DNA from: Kappaphycus alvarezii
Lineage: Eukaryota > Rhodophyta > Florideophyceae > Gigartinales > Solieriaceae
Length of the DNA stretch: 64,000 nt
Reading direction: 5' to 3'
Assembly: GCA_002205965.3 (NCBI GenBank)
Contig: NADL03000506.1
Location: 1,024,367 to 1,088,366 of the forward strand
Shown here one piece after another: positions 20,395 through 32,589 of the stretch (position 1 is the stretch's first letter; every line of letters starts with the position of its first letter). The notes beneath the pieces were generated by a model that saw only the letters and a program-made list of their open reading frames with translations, searched no databases and had not been told where the DNA came from. The position numbers and the translations under genes were made by a program.

Positions 20395-23300
20395 CTGAAG
20401 GTCCTCAATCAGTTCTGGATAACAGAAATCTTATTGTTTCAACAATAAGATCCCAGGAAGCATTTAGGGGAACACCAACCCCAACTTTCCAACGAAATCA
20501 TAGAGGACTTCTTATTGTTAAAGGAGTCATTTCCAATGGACCAGCAAAAATTCTCATCGACCCAGGTGGTGAGATCAATTTCCTCAGTGAATTCTTCTGC
20601 GATTACCATAAGATTAAAACAAGAGAATCAGCAGAGCTTGCCGAAATGGCGAACGGTGCTAACCAGAAGTTGAGAGAAACAGCCGGTCCGGCAATCGTCC
20701 AAGTAAAGAACTACACAGAACCACTGTACTTCGCCGTGAGCCCCCTCAAGAGATATGATGCAATCCTAGGAAAGGAATGGTGTGGAGCCCATAGAGCAAT
20801 TATCGACTCTTCAAGCAATCAAGTTTCTTTCAACTACAAGGGTGAAAAGTACTCCGTCACTGCCAATGAAATGACAAAGCACCCTTTCGTTTCTGCAAAC
20901 TCAGTACTTACTGATTTGGAGAAAAAATGTAGCACTTATGCTGTTCTAATTCGACCACTAGACTCAAATCCAAATGTTCCAGATTCTTACCCAGAAGATA
21001 TTCAAGGTGTACTGAAAAAGTATACAGACGTTTTCCCGGAAAAACTTCCGAAGGGCCTTCCTCCGAAGCGAAAGTATGATTTCAAGATCGAATTGGAAAA
21101 AGATGCTAAGCCACAGAAAAAGGGTCTCTACAGACTTTCAGGAAAAGAAATGATGGAGCTTCGTAAACAACTAGATGATCTACTAGAGAGTGAATTCATT
21201 AGACCAAGCAAAAGCCCCTGGGGAGCGCCAATACTCTTTGTAACGAAAAAGGACAGCGGTTTGCGTATGTGTGTGGATTACAGAGCACTTAATCGGCTTA
21301 CTGTAAAAAACAGCTACCCCCTGCCGCGCATCGATGATATCTTTGATCGACTTAAGGGAGCCAGGTACTTCTCGAAAATAGATCTGAGGATGGGTTACCA
21401 TCAGATCAGACTGGAGGAATCTTCAATCCCTCTCACAGCGTTTCGAACCAGATACGGACATTTTGAATTTCTCGTACTACCTTTTGGATTGACCAACGCA
21501 CCAGCAACTTTTATGAATCTCATGAACGACATATTCAAAGATGTCCTGGATGTATTCGTTATCGTTTATTTAGATGACATTCTCATCTTCAGTAAGACAT
21601 GGAAAGAACATTTAGAACACATTGATGTAGTACTAGAGATTCTGAGGAAGGAGAATCTGTTCGCAAAATTGTCAAAATGTGTCTTCGGTGTTAAAGAAGT
21701 CGAGTATCTTGGACATGTAATCTGTCAAGAGGGAATTGCTGTGGATCCCAACAAGATAAAGGCAGTCATGGAATGGCCCTCACCAAAGAACAAGCAACAA
21801 CTTCAGTCATTCTTGGACTCGTCAACTATTACAGAAGATTCATAAGAGGATGCTCATTGGTTGCTAAACCTCTTACAGAGCTGACGAAGAACGTTTCATT
21901 TCTGTGGACAGCTACTCAGGACAAATCATTCCAGACCTTGAAGAAATCGTTATGCAGTGCCCCAGTCCTTCGAACTTTTGACTCTGAACTTCCAATATAT
22001 GTCACTACAGATGCCTCTCAGTACGCAATTGGAGCTGTGTTGGAACAGGGGGATCCAAAATCCAGAAGACCAGTTGCCTTTGCGTCTAGGACTTTGAATG
22101 ATGCTGAGCAAAATTATGCCGCTCATGAGAGGAGCTCTTGGCCATTGTAGAGTGCTTGAAATGGTGGAGAGCATACCTACACGGAAACTTTTTCACAGTT
22201 CATTCTGATCACTACCCTTTAAGATACCTCGAGACCCAGGAAATCTGTCCCAAAGACAGGTTAGGTGGTTGGAAAGATTAGCGAACTTTGATTTCAAAAT
22301 TATACCCATCTCCGGGAAAGCAAACATCGTTGCCGATGCCCTGTCAAGACAACCTCAGAATTATCCCTCACCTAAACATCGAAACAGAGAACTACTCAAG
22401 GAAGTGATAACAAAGACATACCTAGAATCGAACAATATATCCGTACCTTATTTTGCGGATTCTGAGCTAGAAGATCTGGCCAAAGATTACAGGCTAGATG
22501 AAAACCTGAAAACCCAATACAAAGATCCAAAGGCACCTTTCGAAAAGAAAGGGTTGCTTTTACTAAGGAACGGAAAGATTTGCGTACCAGAAGGAAAATT
22601 TAAAGTCAAGCTATTACATGACTACCATTCTACTCCAAATACTGGACATTTGGGAATTTCAAAAACAATCAATAGAATATCACCGAAGTTTTACTGGAAA
22701 AACCTTCGTACAGATGTACTTCGATACGTTCGTTCTTGCCACTGCCAAAGAGACAAACCATCCAATCAGAAACCCGCAGGTCTTTTACAACCTCTTGATC
22801 CACCGAAAACCAAATGGACTCACATAACGATGGACTTTATTACACCCCTTCCAAGGTCAACGGAAGGAAACAATGGCATCTTAACTGTCGTTGACAGATT
22901 ATCAAAGATGATAAGAATTATACCAACCAAGCCCAAAATAGATGCTCCTTCAACTGCTAGGCTGTTCAAGGATCATGTCTACAGAAACCACGGAATTCCG
23001 ACGAATATCATTTGTGATAGGGATGCCATTTTTATGAGCAAGTTTTGGAAGAGTCTGTTCCACCTTCTGGGTACCAAGATATCCCCTTCTTCAGCATACC
23101 ACCCACAAACAGATGGACAATCTGAGATTATGAACAGAAAGATCGAAGAAATGATTCGTTCTTTTGTTAGCTTCGACAAGACAGATTGGGACAAATACTT
23201 GGTGGACTTCGAAGTTGCTTACAACTCATCTATTAATGCCACTACAACTTTCTCTCCGTTCTTCCTCAATTATGGAATCCACCCTAGAACTGTCCCTTTG

Positions 23301-23888
23301 GACATACTCTCCACAGACAACCCTGCTGCGGCACAGTTCCTAAGAAACATGCAAGAATCACTGAAAAAAGCCCAAGAACAAATCAAAAAATCAAATGAAT
23401 CCACTGCCTTGTATGTCAACAGAAGTAGAAGACCTTCTTCTTATAAAGTTGGTGACAAAGTCTGGTTGTCCACAAAAAACCTAGCTTTTGAAGATGGTGC
23501 AGGATCTCGAAAACTGAACCCAAAGTTTTGTGGTCCATTTCAAATATCTGAGGATATAAACGGAGTTACGTACCGTTTAAATCTTTCCCAGCCAATGATC
23601 GACAGGGGAATTCACAATGCTTTCCATGCTAGTCTCCTTAAGCCGTACTTTGAAGATGAATTCTATCGCCAAATTCCGCCGCCACCGCCTATACAGGTTC
23701 AAGATGGACATAAAGAATACGAAGTCGAATCAATTCTCAGTCACAAGAAACAATACGGAAAAACAAAATATCTCATTAAATGGAAAGGATATGCAGATCA
23801 CGAGAACTCATGGCTATCAGAAAATGAACTGAAAAATTGTCAAGATCTGCTATACGAATACAAGAATCGGGGCGATTCTTCTTCGTAG
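20373..23888 (+). pseudogene. Pol of element C: protease, RT, RNase H, integrase, chromodomain
   Basis: Protease with [13 protein letters not shown] (DPG instead of DS/TG); RT with [27 protein letters not shown] and an intact [10 protein letters not shown]; RNase H with [13 protein letters not shown]; integrase with an H-H-C-C block (HDYHST...GHLG...CHCQ), ITMDF, an intact D-D-E core (SSAYHPQTDGQSE) and, at the C-terminus, a chromodomain (YEVESILSHK...YLIKWKGY...ENSWL). The frame is broken three times within 430 bp, each fitting loss of one base from a short run: near 21811, 22131 and 22240. From 22269 to 23888 (539 codons) it is open. Catalytic residues are otherwise preserved. Confidence 0.93.
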
Positions 23889-23898
23889 GGGGGAGTGA

Positions 23899-24400
23899 TG
23901 TTGCGATTATGCCCGTAAATCACCAAATACCCTGACAGTATCCCTCCGGTAACCTGTACCAAGGATTTACACTGTAAGAAGACATCATTGCAACTTGTGC
24001 ACTGTACTCACGCACCAGTGTAAAAGCATAATATCATACCTCTTTGTCCTAGCCAATGACATGGATCCATCATGGCTATCTCCCGTGGTTCTCGAAACAT
24101 TTCGCACCCACCAATCAGCAACCACTTTATGCCTACTTGCCAATTGGACCAATGGGACTTTGCCATGATGTTCGTTGCTGTCTGTTATACTGATGGACCT
24201 TCAGAACCTTGTAGTTTGATACCTCTGGGTCGCTTTTTCTAGAATACCTTTGAATTCAGTACCGTTTAGTTACAATTTATCTCTGCTGGTGTTGAGTACT
24301 TTTTCTATATAAACCCTGGTCTGATGTTCCGGCCTGTTTACCGGAAGCATCAACCAACAGTTCAACCATCGATTACCTTTTGTGCGCTCAACACCCCACA
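23899..24400 (+). repeat. Element C right LTR
   Basis: 502 bp, preceded by the purine tract AGGGGGGAG (23887-23895) and followed by GGTAC. Virtually identical to the left LTR. Confidence 0.95.
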
Positions 24401-24405
24401 GGTAC

Positions 24406-25589
24406 ATCGGTACATACAAATAAATTCAAGTTGGACAGAGATAGAGTACATGAAATTGCTTGTGGGTGCGATACAAGAACATGAAAAGTTCCACATATAC
24501 CAGGTACATGTAATTTTGTATAAAACGTTCGGTACATGGGTACACGAGAAGAAGAAGTTTAATGCGTTCAGTATCCACGGGGACTGCGCACGTTCTAACT
24601 ATACGGTTAAGATCTAACCGGATGTACTTCGTCGTCCATGCGCATCGGGGCTCGCGACAGGATAGCTTCAGCGATGGAAGACCAGAGGGTGCAACTCAGT
24701 CGCTGGTAGATACGGCGGCGGATAACGCCAACTGTCGAGTGACACTTGGACGCGATCCGCGGAACTAACTCCTCGATAAATGCAATAGTTCCAGGGGAAG
24801 GGGCACCTAGGGAATCAAACGCCAGAGGTCGAAACGTGAAGTTCGGCGTGTAAGGCGCACGTCATCACGTGCACGAGCTACAACTAATAAATTGGCCGCA
24901 TTCACCCATGCACTAGCAACTGAATCAGACTATGTGGTCTAATTGTTGAAAGCTGGTCGGTAACTGGAAGGAAGTGAGTTCATTTCCAGGAGAGTGCATC
25001 GCTAAAATTGCCCGTGAGTTCGGGTCATAGAAAACAAGGGGCTGTCCTTTTTAGTTTAATAATAGTCTTAGAGCCCGCCTTAGTTTTATTTGGAGCTATA
25101 TCTTTCCTATCTTGGTAATGGGAAGTAGCTTTCATAGCCAAGCTACCAAAGGCGAGGAATAGAAATTTGACCGTACTCATTGTAAATGGCTAGATCTCAG
25201 AACCGTGAGCTATGCAATAGGGGGCTCTGTGGCGGCTAAGCACCTCCTTCTTTATTCGTTGCTATTTTTCTCACTTACATCACTATCCTCTATGCTCAAA
25301 AGGTAGTCGCTCAAGTGGTCCACAGATTTCATATGAGCGAAAACATTTGTCGATTCATCATAGTTCTTCGCAATTGTGACTACATTACTTATATTATCGG
25401 TTGCGCTACTATTACGATATGGACTTCAAATGCGACCAGCCAGGCTGAATATGACCTCATTTTCAATCTGAGTAGCAGGAATACCAAAAAAGAACTCTCA
25501 AATCTTTACAACAGTCTGAAAAGTGCATTTTTAGTAGATTTCCAGTCATATTTTCTGTTTTCTTTTTCACATGGTTCGAATTAAAACAT
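24406..25589. other. Intergenic, no supported gene
   Basis: It starts with the right part of the GTAC-rich tract. Short ORFs (up to 97 codons) show no family features and differ in base use from the host genes at 40-60 kb. Confidence 0.5.
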
Positions 25590-26680
25590 TCCTAGTTCCG
25601 AAACAATTGAATTTCTAACTACATTGTATTTATCTGCTTCTTCATTTGTAATAAAGCATTCTTCCCTTTAAAATTTCCTGTTAAGTCGATAGCAGCATCT
25701 TCAGCAGCGTCCAGGACCAAAAGTGAATCATTTTTATTGGCTGCATGCATTCTTACCATGATTGGAATAATCACTTTTTCATCATACACTTTTGCCAAAG
25801 TTCTTGCACTTTGCGGATCACTTTGCTGAAGATACATCAATTTCGACCTCAAATCCTTAACCTCAGGGTAGAAGACAGCAGTAAGATGGTGATGAACGTA
25901 CGCACCATTAGTAGACGTAAATTCAAAAAAGGATCGAGAAGATCGGTAAATGATTCAGCAACAAAGGAAAACATTTTCGCTCTGTACATACTCAACTGGG
26001 CATCGAAGTTTCCTGCCGGAAATTGAACCGCAGTCATGCAGTTCCTCTTAAACTTCAGGTAAACATCCGCGATGTAGGAAACAGCCTCACTTACAGTCCA
26101 CGTTTTCTTTGGGCTTTTCAGGCAAGAGAAGACAAGTTGTTCAATTGTTTTAACACCAATGTGTACAAATTCCCATTTTTCTGAACTAGGAACGCGATTT
26201 CAAAGATCATAGTCAGCTTGAGTGTCAAAGCATTTCTGAACGACTTCTTTATATGAAAGAATCATTTGAAAGATGACAAGAACACTAATAAATCTCGTCT
26301 TCAATGTAGTTGGAATCAGTTTCGGACTCAAATTAACATATCTGCAAGCGTCCATCCATTCCTTTTGTCCTTTAGCGGGTTTCTTGGTCCAATTTATGTA
26401 CTTCTGCCAATCTTTTTGAACTTTCGCAATGCCAATGAGTGGGAGTCCTTCGATGAACACTTTCGAAAGAGCTGAATTGTACGCCCCAGATATAATATGC
26501 GCAAGGCAAACACCACTAAACAGCCTTCCAATCTCCGTAAATCAAAAGAAAAATATGATTTGATAATCTTTACGTATGATCTAAAACAGAACCACCATCT
26601 TTGACACAGGCAGAGATCTTCTCTCTTACCTTGAACTTGTCCAAATGTTCCACCAAAATGTAACGTAGTTATTCCCCTCT
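25590..26680 (-). pseudogene. Decayed transposase-like gene (hAT-like)
   Basis: Minus-strand fragments in order from 26460: FIEGLPLIGIAKVQKDW, then PKLIPTTLKTRFISVLVIFQMILSYKEVVQKCFD, and around 26037-25620 LDPFLNLR, SARTLAKVYDEKVIIP. The pattern of a W..Y region followed by P-x-LKTRF and helices resembles the middle of hAT-superfamily transposases, where V(K/R)TRW-like motifs occur. The catalytic Asp/Glu set cannot be placed with confidence. At least two frame changes and several stops; no terminal inverted repeats found. It could also be a domesticated or unrelated TE protein. Confidence 0.35.
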
Positions 26681-26711
26681 TGTATCATCACACTGAATAA
26701 ATGCAGTGCTG

Positions 26712-27066
26712 TTACTCATTAATTTTAATTCCGGAATTCGGAGAGGGGGCGCTAACCTCGACGATCAGCTGTAAATTTGCTAAGGTCATGAAAAAGCCGA
26801 AGTCTGGTTGACTCGATTTGTCCGTAGATATCAATGGCAACAGGTTGAAGTTCAATACGTTCGGCACGACACGGTGTCGAATAGTGATCCCATTTTTTCC
26901 ATTCGGCTCGAGTTGGTGCTGAGAGACCTCCATCTTTCTGGTTGCGATATGTCTCGGAGTGAAGCCCTTCAACGGTCACATCTGGTCCCTTTGCGGAGGG
27001 CTCCAGTAGAGGGTCTCTATGAGTAATCCATTGCGCGCTGCTCGGTTGGACTCTTGTGGAGGTCAA
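26712..27066 (-). pseudogene. Fragment resembling algal reverse-transcriptase polyprotein
   Basis: Overlapping minus frames encode DGGLSAPTRAEWKKWDHYSTPCRAERIELQPVAIDIYG in one frame, ending in DLSKFTADRRG. The PVAIDIYGQ...LFHDL pattern is reminiscent of the region after the RT in some non-LTR elements. Too short for a firm call. It abuts the left LTR of element D. Confidence 0.25.
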
Positions 27067-27107
27067 TTACAAGGAGTGAATCTAATAGTAACGGTTTGTG
27101 CGGGTAC

Positions 27108-27843
27108 TGGAAGGGGTTATTGATTCTAATTTCTTTATGTGGTTTTGTTTTTGTTCCTTTCTTTTGTTTCTTTCTTTTGTTTTTTGTTTTCTTGTTTTTT
27201 TGTTTTTTTGTTTCTCCTTTTTTAAACCTATTCAACCCTAGTTCGTTTCCTACCGCTACCAATGAAACCCGCCAATCCTTCCCTCTGACTCAATCCTTTG
27301 CTGCCTTGATGGTCCCCCTGCGTCTTTGGTGGCTCAGCAGGCCTTAGACCATCCCCTTAGAGTGCTAGGAAGGTTTAGATTGTAGCAGTTACTGAGGGTA
27401 TTGTCCCCTTGGACTTCGAGCTAAGCACCGAAAGTCCAAAGAGACAAGTGACACCTGCAGTATAATGTGTATTGCCCCCTTGAACTTCGGTATGCACACC
27501 TTAAGTCCAAGGAGGCAAGGGACACCACTGCGTTGAGAACAACAGACAGGAGAAGAGCAACGTTTTGTTTGGAGTATGGGTGCTTTGTTTGGGGTCTTGG
27601 AGTGTTTTGGGTTGTGGGTGTTGGAGTGTTTGGTTTATGGGTGTTGGAGTGTGGGTCTTTGGGATGTGGTTCTTGGGGTGTGGTTCTTTTGGGGTGTGGT
27701 TGCTCTGGTTGGTCGAGGCTCGTACCCCAGTCGACCAGCCTTTATACAGAGATTCGCAAATTTTGAAAACGCACAAATTGGTACTAAATTCCTGGGCAAA
27801 ACACAAAAATCAGCCCTTAGACTCCGTTATTCGCCTGTTTTCA
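27108..27843 (-). repeat. Element D 3' LTR (left)
   Basis: 736 bp. It matches the right LTR with about ten scattered substitutions, but holds only two to three copies of the 13-bp minisatellite (27150-27200). Confidence 0.85.
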
Positions 27844-28177
27844 GACGCCCCCTAGTGTACTGTTGTGCAGTGCACGCTGCATGTGGCTCAAAGCCATGCA
27901 CAGTACTGTACATGGCTTTCGGTAGTATAACTTGTGGCCGCAGGACACCGGCCACCATGAGCCATATAACACTATCCTCCCTATACCGCAGGCCACGGGA
28001 CGGCTTGAAATAAAACAATTGCTCTTATCAACTCCAGCTCAAATGATTACTACACAAATATTTTTTCTTCTTCTTCTTCTTCTTCTTCTCTTTTTGTGTT
28101 TTTTTGTTTCCACTTTAGCATAAACGCAGAAAATATATCGCTAAAAGATCTTAAAATAGATTTTGAGGTCACCTTGT

Positions 28178-29692
28178 TTAAAACTGCAGCCGGCGAGCAT
28201 GAATGGGACGCCTTGTTTGGCGACCATGAAGTGACGCTAATTCATAACGAGGATGCGTCGCCTTTATGATGCGGCACTGTCCACAACACTGCGAGGATAA
28301 TGCAGGCCACTTGACAGTAGAACTTAGGTAATGTTTATGCGCTACGAAAACCCAATCTCCCACTTGAAACGTGATGCCTCTTTCGCCCGCAAACCGTTCT
28401 TGGCGTCTTAGTTGCCCTTCCATTAGATATGGTTGCGTAGGCCAGGATCTTTCTCCAAGAGATACCTTTTCTTTTGATGAAGTCCACCAGAGCTCCAGAC
28501 GTGAAGCAAATAGCGTTATCCGATATAATTCTTACCGGCGGGCCAAAAATCGACATAATCTCTTTCTTAACGAACTCTATCACTACATGGGCCGTAGTAG
28601 ATTCCGCCGCGACGGAGAACGGCCATCCCGTTAATTTTTCTACTGCTATTAGAATGTCGCGATTTTTCGATCCTTGTTTGGCGTGAAGAGTTCCAGCAAA
28701 GTCGATAGAATAAGTCTCGAATATATTTGTCAGGGGCACGTAAAGTTTTGTCTTGTAAGGAGCCAAGGGCTTTGACTCCTGACATCCTCGACAGCTTCTC
28801 ACAAATTCGTGAATGTCACTATAGACTCCAGGCCACCAATAACGATCCAAAACGAACTGCCTCGTGGTTCGAACATTCCTATGTCCCATTTCGTCGTGGA
28901 ACATCCTAAGTATCCCCACACGAGATGAAATGTGTGGTATAGCTCGGATACCCTTCGCGGTCCGCCGAAACAGCTGCCCGTCCCGTAGTATAAAGTTTTT
29001 TGCGCCCCTTTTGACCGAAATTTTGAGTTTTTTGTTGTCCTCAATAATCTCAAACTTACTCAAATACCTGATGACATTCTGTTGGAATGGCTCTAAATCG
29101 AGGTTACTCACCTGCGACTCTGTAAGCATGGCGAGCATCCCTTCGTCCGATGTAGACCCTGGTTTTTCTGGAAGAGCAAAACGAGAGAGATAGTCTGCCG
29201 GAGAATTTTCCTTCCCTGCTCGGTACTCTATCGTGAAATTATGTTCAGCTAGAAAATAAAGCCAGCGCGCTAATCTCCCGTGGACATCCTTCCTTTTGAA
29301 TTCATTCCGGAGAGCTTGGTGATCTGTTATTAACCGGAAAGAGTCTGATGAGAGTAGGTAATCGCGAAACTTGCGCAAGGCAAAAATTACTGCCAAAGCT
29401 TCTCTTTCGCTAGCACTATAATTTCGTTCAGATGAATTCATTTTACGGCTCGCATATTGTATCAGTGTACCTTTCTATCTTCTTTCTTTTGTGCTGGAAC
29501 AGCCCCGATGGCGACTTTTGATGCATCCGTCTCAACGACAAATGGAGCTGAGAAGTCGGGGTGGGCAACAACGGGTGGTGAAGTAAGTTCTTCCTTCAGC
29601 TCTTCGAAAGCAGACTTCATTTCTTCCGTCCATTCGAATCTTCTATTCCCCGAAGTCCCAGCGTTTAAGGCGGCCTTTTCTCGGCAAATCAT
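28178..29692 (-). pseudogene. Element D RNase H and integrase, catalytic Glu region deleted
   Basis: RNase H: PHFSAPFVVETDAS-type start (29692), then SSERNYSASEREALAVIFALRKFRDYLL, LITDHQALRNEF and RAGKENSPADYLSRF in a 368-codon ORF (29441-28335). Integrase: MGHRNVRTTRQFVLDRYWWPG, CRGC, SIDFAGTL (Asp 1), RIISDNAICF (Asp 2), ATISNGRA, then the reading runs into unrelated residues at the point where the third catalytic residue (NGxxE) should follow. The C-terminal piece (FQVGDWVFVAHK...IHARRLQF, 28423-28178) continues in another frame. A deletion has removed roughly 100 residues, so the integrase is inactive. Confidence 0.85.
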
Positions 29693-29699
29693 TTAATGA

Positions 29700-31140
29700 A
29701 ACGCCGATAGTAACCTTTAAAACCCAGGAAACTGCGTGGTTTCGTTGTGGATTTCGGGACTGGTGCTTTTTGATAGCCTCTACTTTTCTTTAGTCGACAC
29801 TGACCCATTTGAATCCACCTTATGGCCAAGGAGTCCCACTGAAGGCATCGCGAAACTGCATTTAGCTATTTTCAATTTCCGATCCCCAGTCGCAATGGCC
29901 TGAAACACTTCCCTCAGATGCTCCACATGTTTGTGCAAGTTATATGAAAAGACTAATACGTCTTCAAGATAGACACGTGCAAACAGGATATCTTGTAAGT
30001 CCAGCGACTGATGGACAAGGTCTTAACCTTGTCCATCATTCGCTGGAACGTTGATAGGGCGTTCATTAGTCCGATCGGCATTACTTCAAATTTAAAGGTT
30101 CCGTAGCGACAAACAAATGTAGTCATCTCCTTACTGTTTTCACTCATGCTAACTTGCCAATAGCCAGCGAACAGGTCGATAGCGGTAAAGACCTAACCTC
30201 CTCCCAACTCATCAAATATTTCCTCTATCCGGGGTAAGGGCCATCTTTCAGCCTTCATCTGTCTGTTAAGGGTGCGATAGTAGACACAAAAGCGAGGCTT
30301 TCCGTCCTTCTTTTGGGCGATAACCACCGTAAATGACCATCTAGATGCTGCAGGCGTAATTATCCCAGCCTTGGGCGTGTTATCAATCTCATTCCTTACT
30401 ACATCGTAGTGTTTCGGGGCCATCCGAGGTGCAAGATGGTAGACTGGGGTTTTTTCTTTTAGCTCGAATCCGTGGGCTATAGTAACGTAAGTCGAACGTA
30501 ACTCGTTCATGTTCCACGCAACTACCCCAGTCTCCCGTAAGGCACCGCTGATATCTCTCTTAATGCTTTTTGAAAGTTGTGCAAGACAAGCTCGTAGTGC
30601 ACCGAGTAGCTCCTCTGTCTGACTGTCGTCTACAGATATTGCTTCCGTCGCCTCAGGTTGCATATTCGTTGGGATATTTTCAGAGTCTCCATCCCTAATG
30701 ATGGCCACCATCAGTTCATCTTCTGAATCAGAGACATTCGTGAACAGATCCGAATCGGAGGTAAAGTCTTCGCTTGGAGTCTTATCTCCCCTCCCCTGCA
30801 TTACCTTTCTCTCTGTAGCACAGAAGTCAGGCTCTAATGGGACTAAAACCTCTTTGTCATCTATGTGTATCACAACTGAGTCTGTGTCGAAGTCCATAAG
30901 ACCCTTTAGTGATTTTAAGGTAGGCCTCCCCATAATAATGTTAAAGGGGGTATTTTCAACCTCGAAGTACTCTAATTGTACCGTGAAGTCCTCAAAAGAT
31001 GTCGTAACTATTGACATGGAACCAACACACCCAGCGACGACTCTATTAGCCACCGTTATAGTGCGATTAGTTTCTTCCGGAGAAAGACAGAGGCGTTCTG
31101 AGAGCTCTTTTGACATTACGTTCGGAACAGCTCCCTAGTC
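29700..31140 (-). pseudogene. Element D protease/linker/reverse transcriptase
   Basis: A 307-codon ORF (31116-30193) holds a protease-like C-terminal part (NIIMGRPTLKSLKG), an acidic linker, the RT lead-in VVAWNMNELRSTYVTIAHGFEL, then KKDGKPRFCVYYRTLN and LPRIEEIFDELGGG. RT continues in 30147-29953 with MSENSKEMTTFVCRYGTFKFEVMPIGLMNALSTFQRMM. The YxDD region is degenerate. D of the protease DSG box is not seen in frame; the segment around 31140 (GAVPNVM) suggests it lies just upstream, across a stop. Confidence 0.8.
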
Positions 31141-31389
31141 CAGTAAAGCCCAAGCCTCCGTGCCATACACCCGTAGTTTGGCCAACCGGAGGAGCTTGTA
31201 TGGAGTCTCGTCTCTTTTCAGATGTTCTATCTGTGTAATCATGGAGGCTCTCGCGCCAGCAGGTTTTCCAATAAGACTGCGAGTGACCTTATTCTCTTCG
31301 TCCGCCTCTCCTCGAAGGAGTTAACCAAAAGTAAGTCTACAACTAGCATTCGAAAGTTCCACAAGAACATCGTAGAGGCTTATCTACTC

Positions 31390-32565
31390 CTACAACTGGC
31401 GAACGGCAGCCCTCTTCGACCTACTGGCGACTTTTCCTTTCTTCTTATTTCGAAAGTTTAGATCTGGTTCTTTTTGAGGGGCATTCCGGATGACAGGGGG
31501 ATGTTTGACAAGCCTTGGGATTTGAATTCCGATACGATCTTCTTTTCGTGCTTGATTTCTTACGGCTTGTCCATCAACTAGCCTTTTTGTAGCATCCACG
31601 GCTTCAACAGGAGCCTTTTCCTCCTTCATTACTGTAACTTTTTCTTCGGTATTTTCTTTAGCACCTTTGTTGTCTGAAAATCCGACTGCCTTTCTTACTT
31701 TAGTCCAGTAGGTAGCTTCCGAATGGCCAATTGTGTGGCACAGGGAGCAACGGATGTCTCTCTCGGGGTTTTTCGGACAACGACTCGCACTATTTCCCGG
31801 TTCCCTGCAGTAGGAACAAAGACACTTCCCTGCCTGTTGCCCCCCTGCGGAGCCCGTAATGCTACGATTGTTTTCTTTTTGTTTTTTGATGAGCAAAGTG
31901 AGTCTTGACTGGTCTTCAGCTAAGGCGTTGACTCTGTCTTCTACATTCCTGGTATGGGCATCCGGGCGTAACATGCGTTTGGCAGGTCAAACTTATTGGG
32001 GCCGAGAGGAAGCGGAACCGATGAAATACAGGTGGTTTAACCAGAAATCTTTTAAAGCCTGTACTATCCCTTCGTAGTCTATTGGACCCCTAAAGGCGAG
32101 AAATTGTGCCAACTCACTATGATTACAGGCGGCCGAACTAAATAGCCCAAATTTCCCCCGGTCATCTACGCCCGCCGTTTCGTACAGCTTATCGATGATT
32201 TTCAGCGATCCTGGGATATCATCAATGGCAAAACCTTCTTCTAAGGCTTGCCGGATGGCATCTTGAGGTTCCTCTGGAGCCGCAATGAAGTGATCCTTTT
32301 TTTTACTATTTTATAGTTCTTTGCCTCCTCCTCCTCTGATTGAACAGTCTTTGCCAAATGAGTCTTGTTAAAAGTCTAAGGCAGCACCATCCAAGTGGGC
32401 AAGCAATTTCATTGCCTTTTCGTCTTCTTCTTTACCAGCCATAACCACATTCTCAAAATAGAAAAAGAACATGCGAACATCGTCGCATCCATTAAAAACT
32501 AAGATACTGTCACAACTTGAGTTCGAGTCAGAGAGGGAATTAACACCCCTCCACAAGGGTACCAT
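31390..32565 (-). pseudogene. Element D gag, both zinc knuckles missing a ligand
   Basis: N-terminal piece (32565-32368) has VFNGCDDVRMFFFYFENVVMAGKEEDEKAMKLLAHLDG, a typical Ty3-type capsid start. After a degenerate stretch the ORF 31974-31390 holds two knuckles, CSYCREPGNSASRC (C-C-N-C) and CSLCHTIGHSEATY (C-C-H-Y), so each lacks one of four ligands. A Lys-rich tail follows. Confidence 0.75.
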
Positions 32566-32589
32566 AATAGTACCGATTTGTCCCGGTAC

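Larger units (their letters stand above)
17750..24405 (+). mobile_element. Element C: Ty3/gypsy chromovirus, complete
   Basis: A 6.6-kb element (17755-24400) flanked by GGTAC duplications at 17750-17754 and 24401-24405. Same architecture as element B but without the N1 insert. Nucleotide and protein sequence differ clearly from B (gag and pol roughly three-quarters alike by eye), so it is a sister subfamily. LTRs are almost identical (one small difference near 17851: CTTTTTGCAC versus CTTGTGCAC), so it is young. Gag is intact and pol carries three apparent single-base losses. Confidence 0.95.

Noticed and set aside
27565-28013. Trp/Gly/Val-rich ORFs (and the copies at 33208-33536)
   Set aside because: They lie in the G/T-rich part of the two element D LTRs and read through the LTR border; present in both copies only because the LTRs are repeats.
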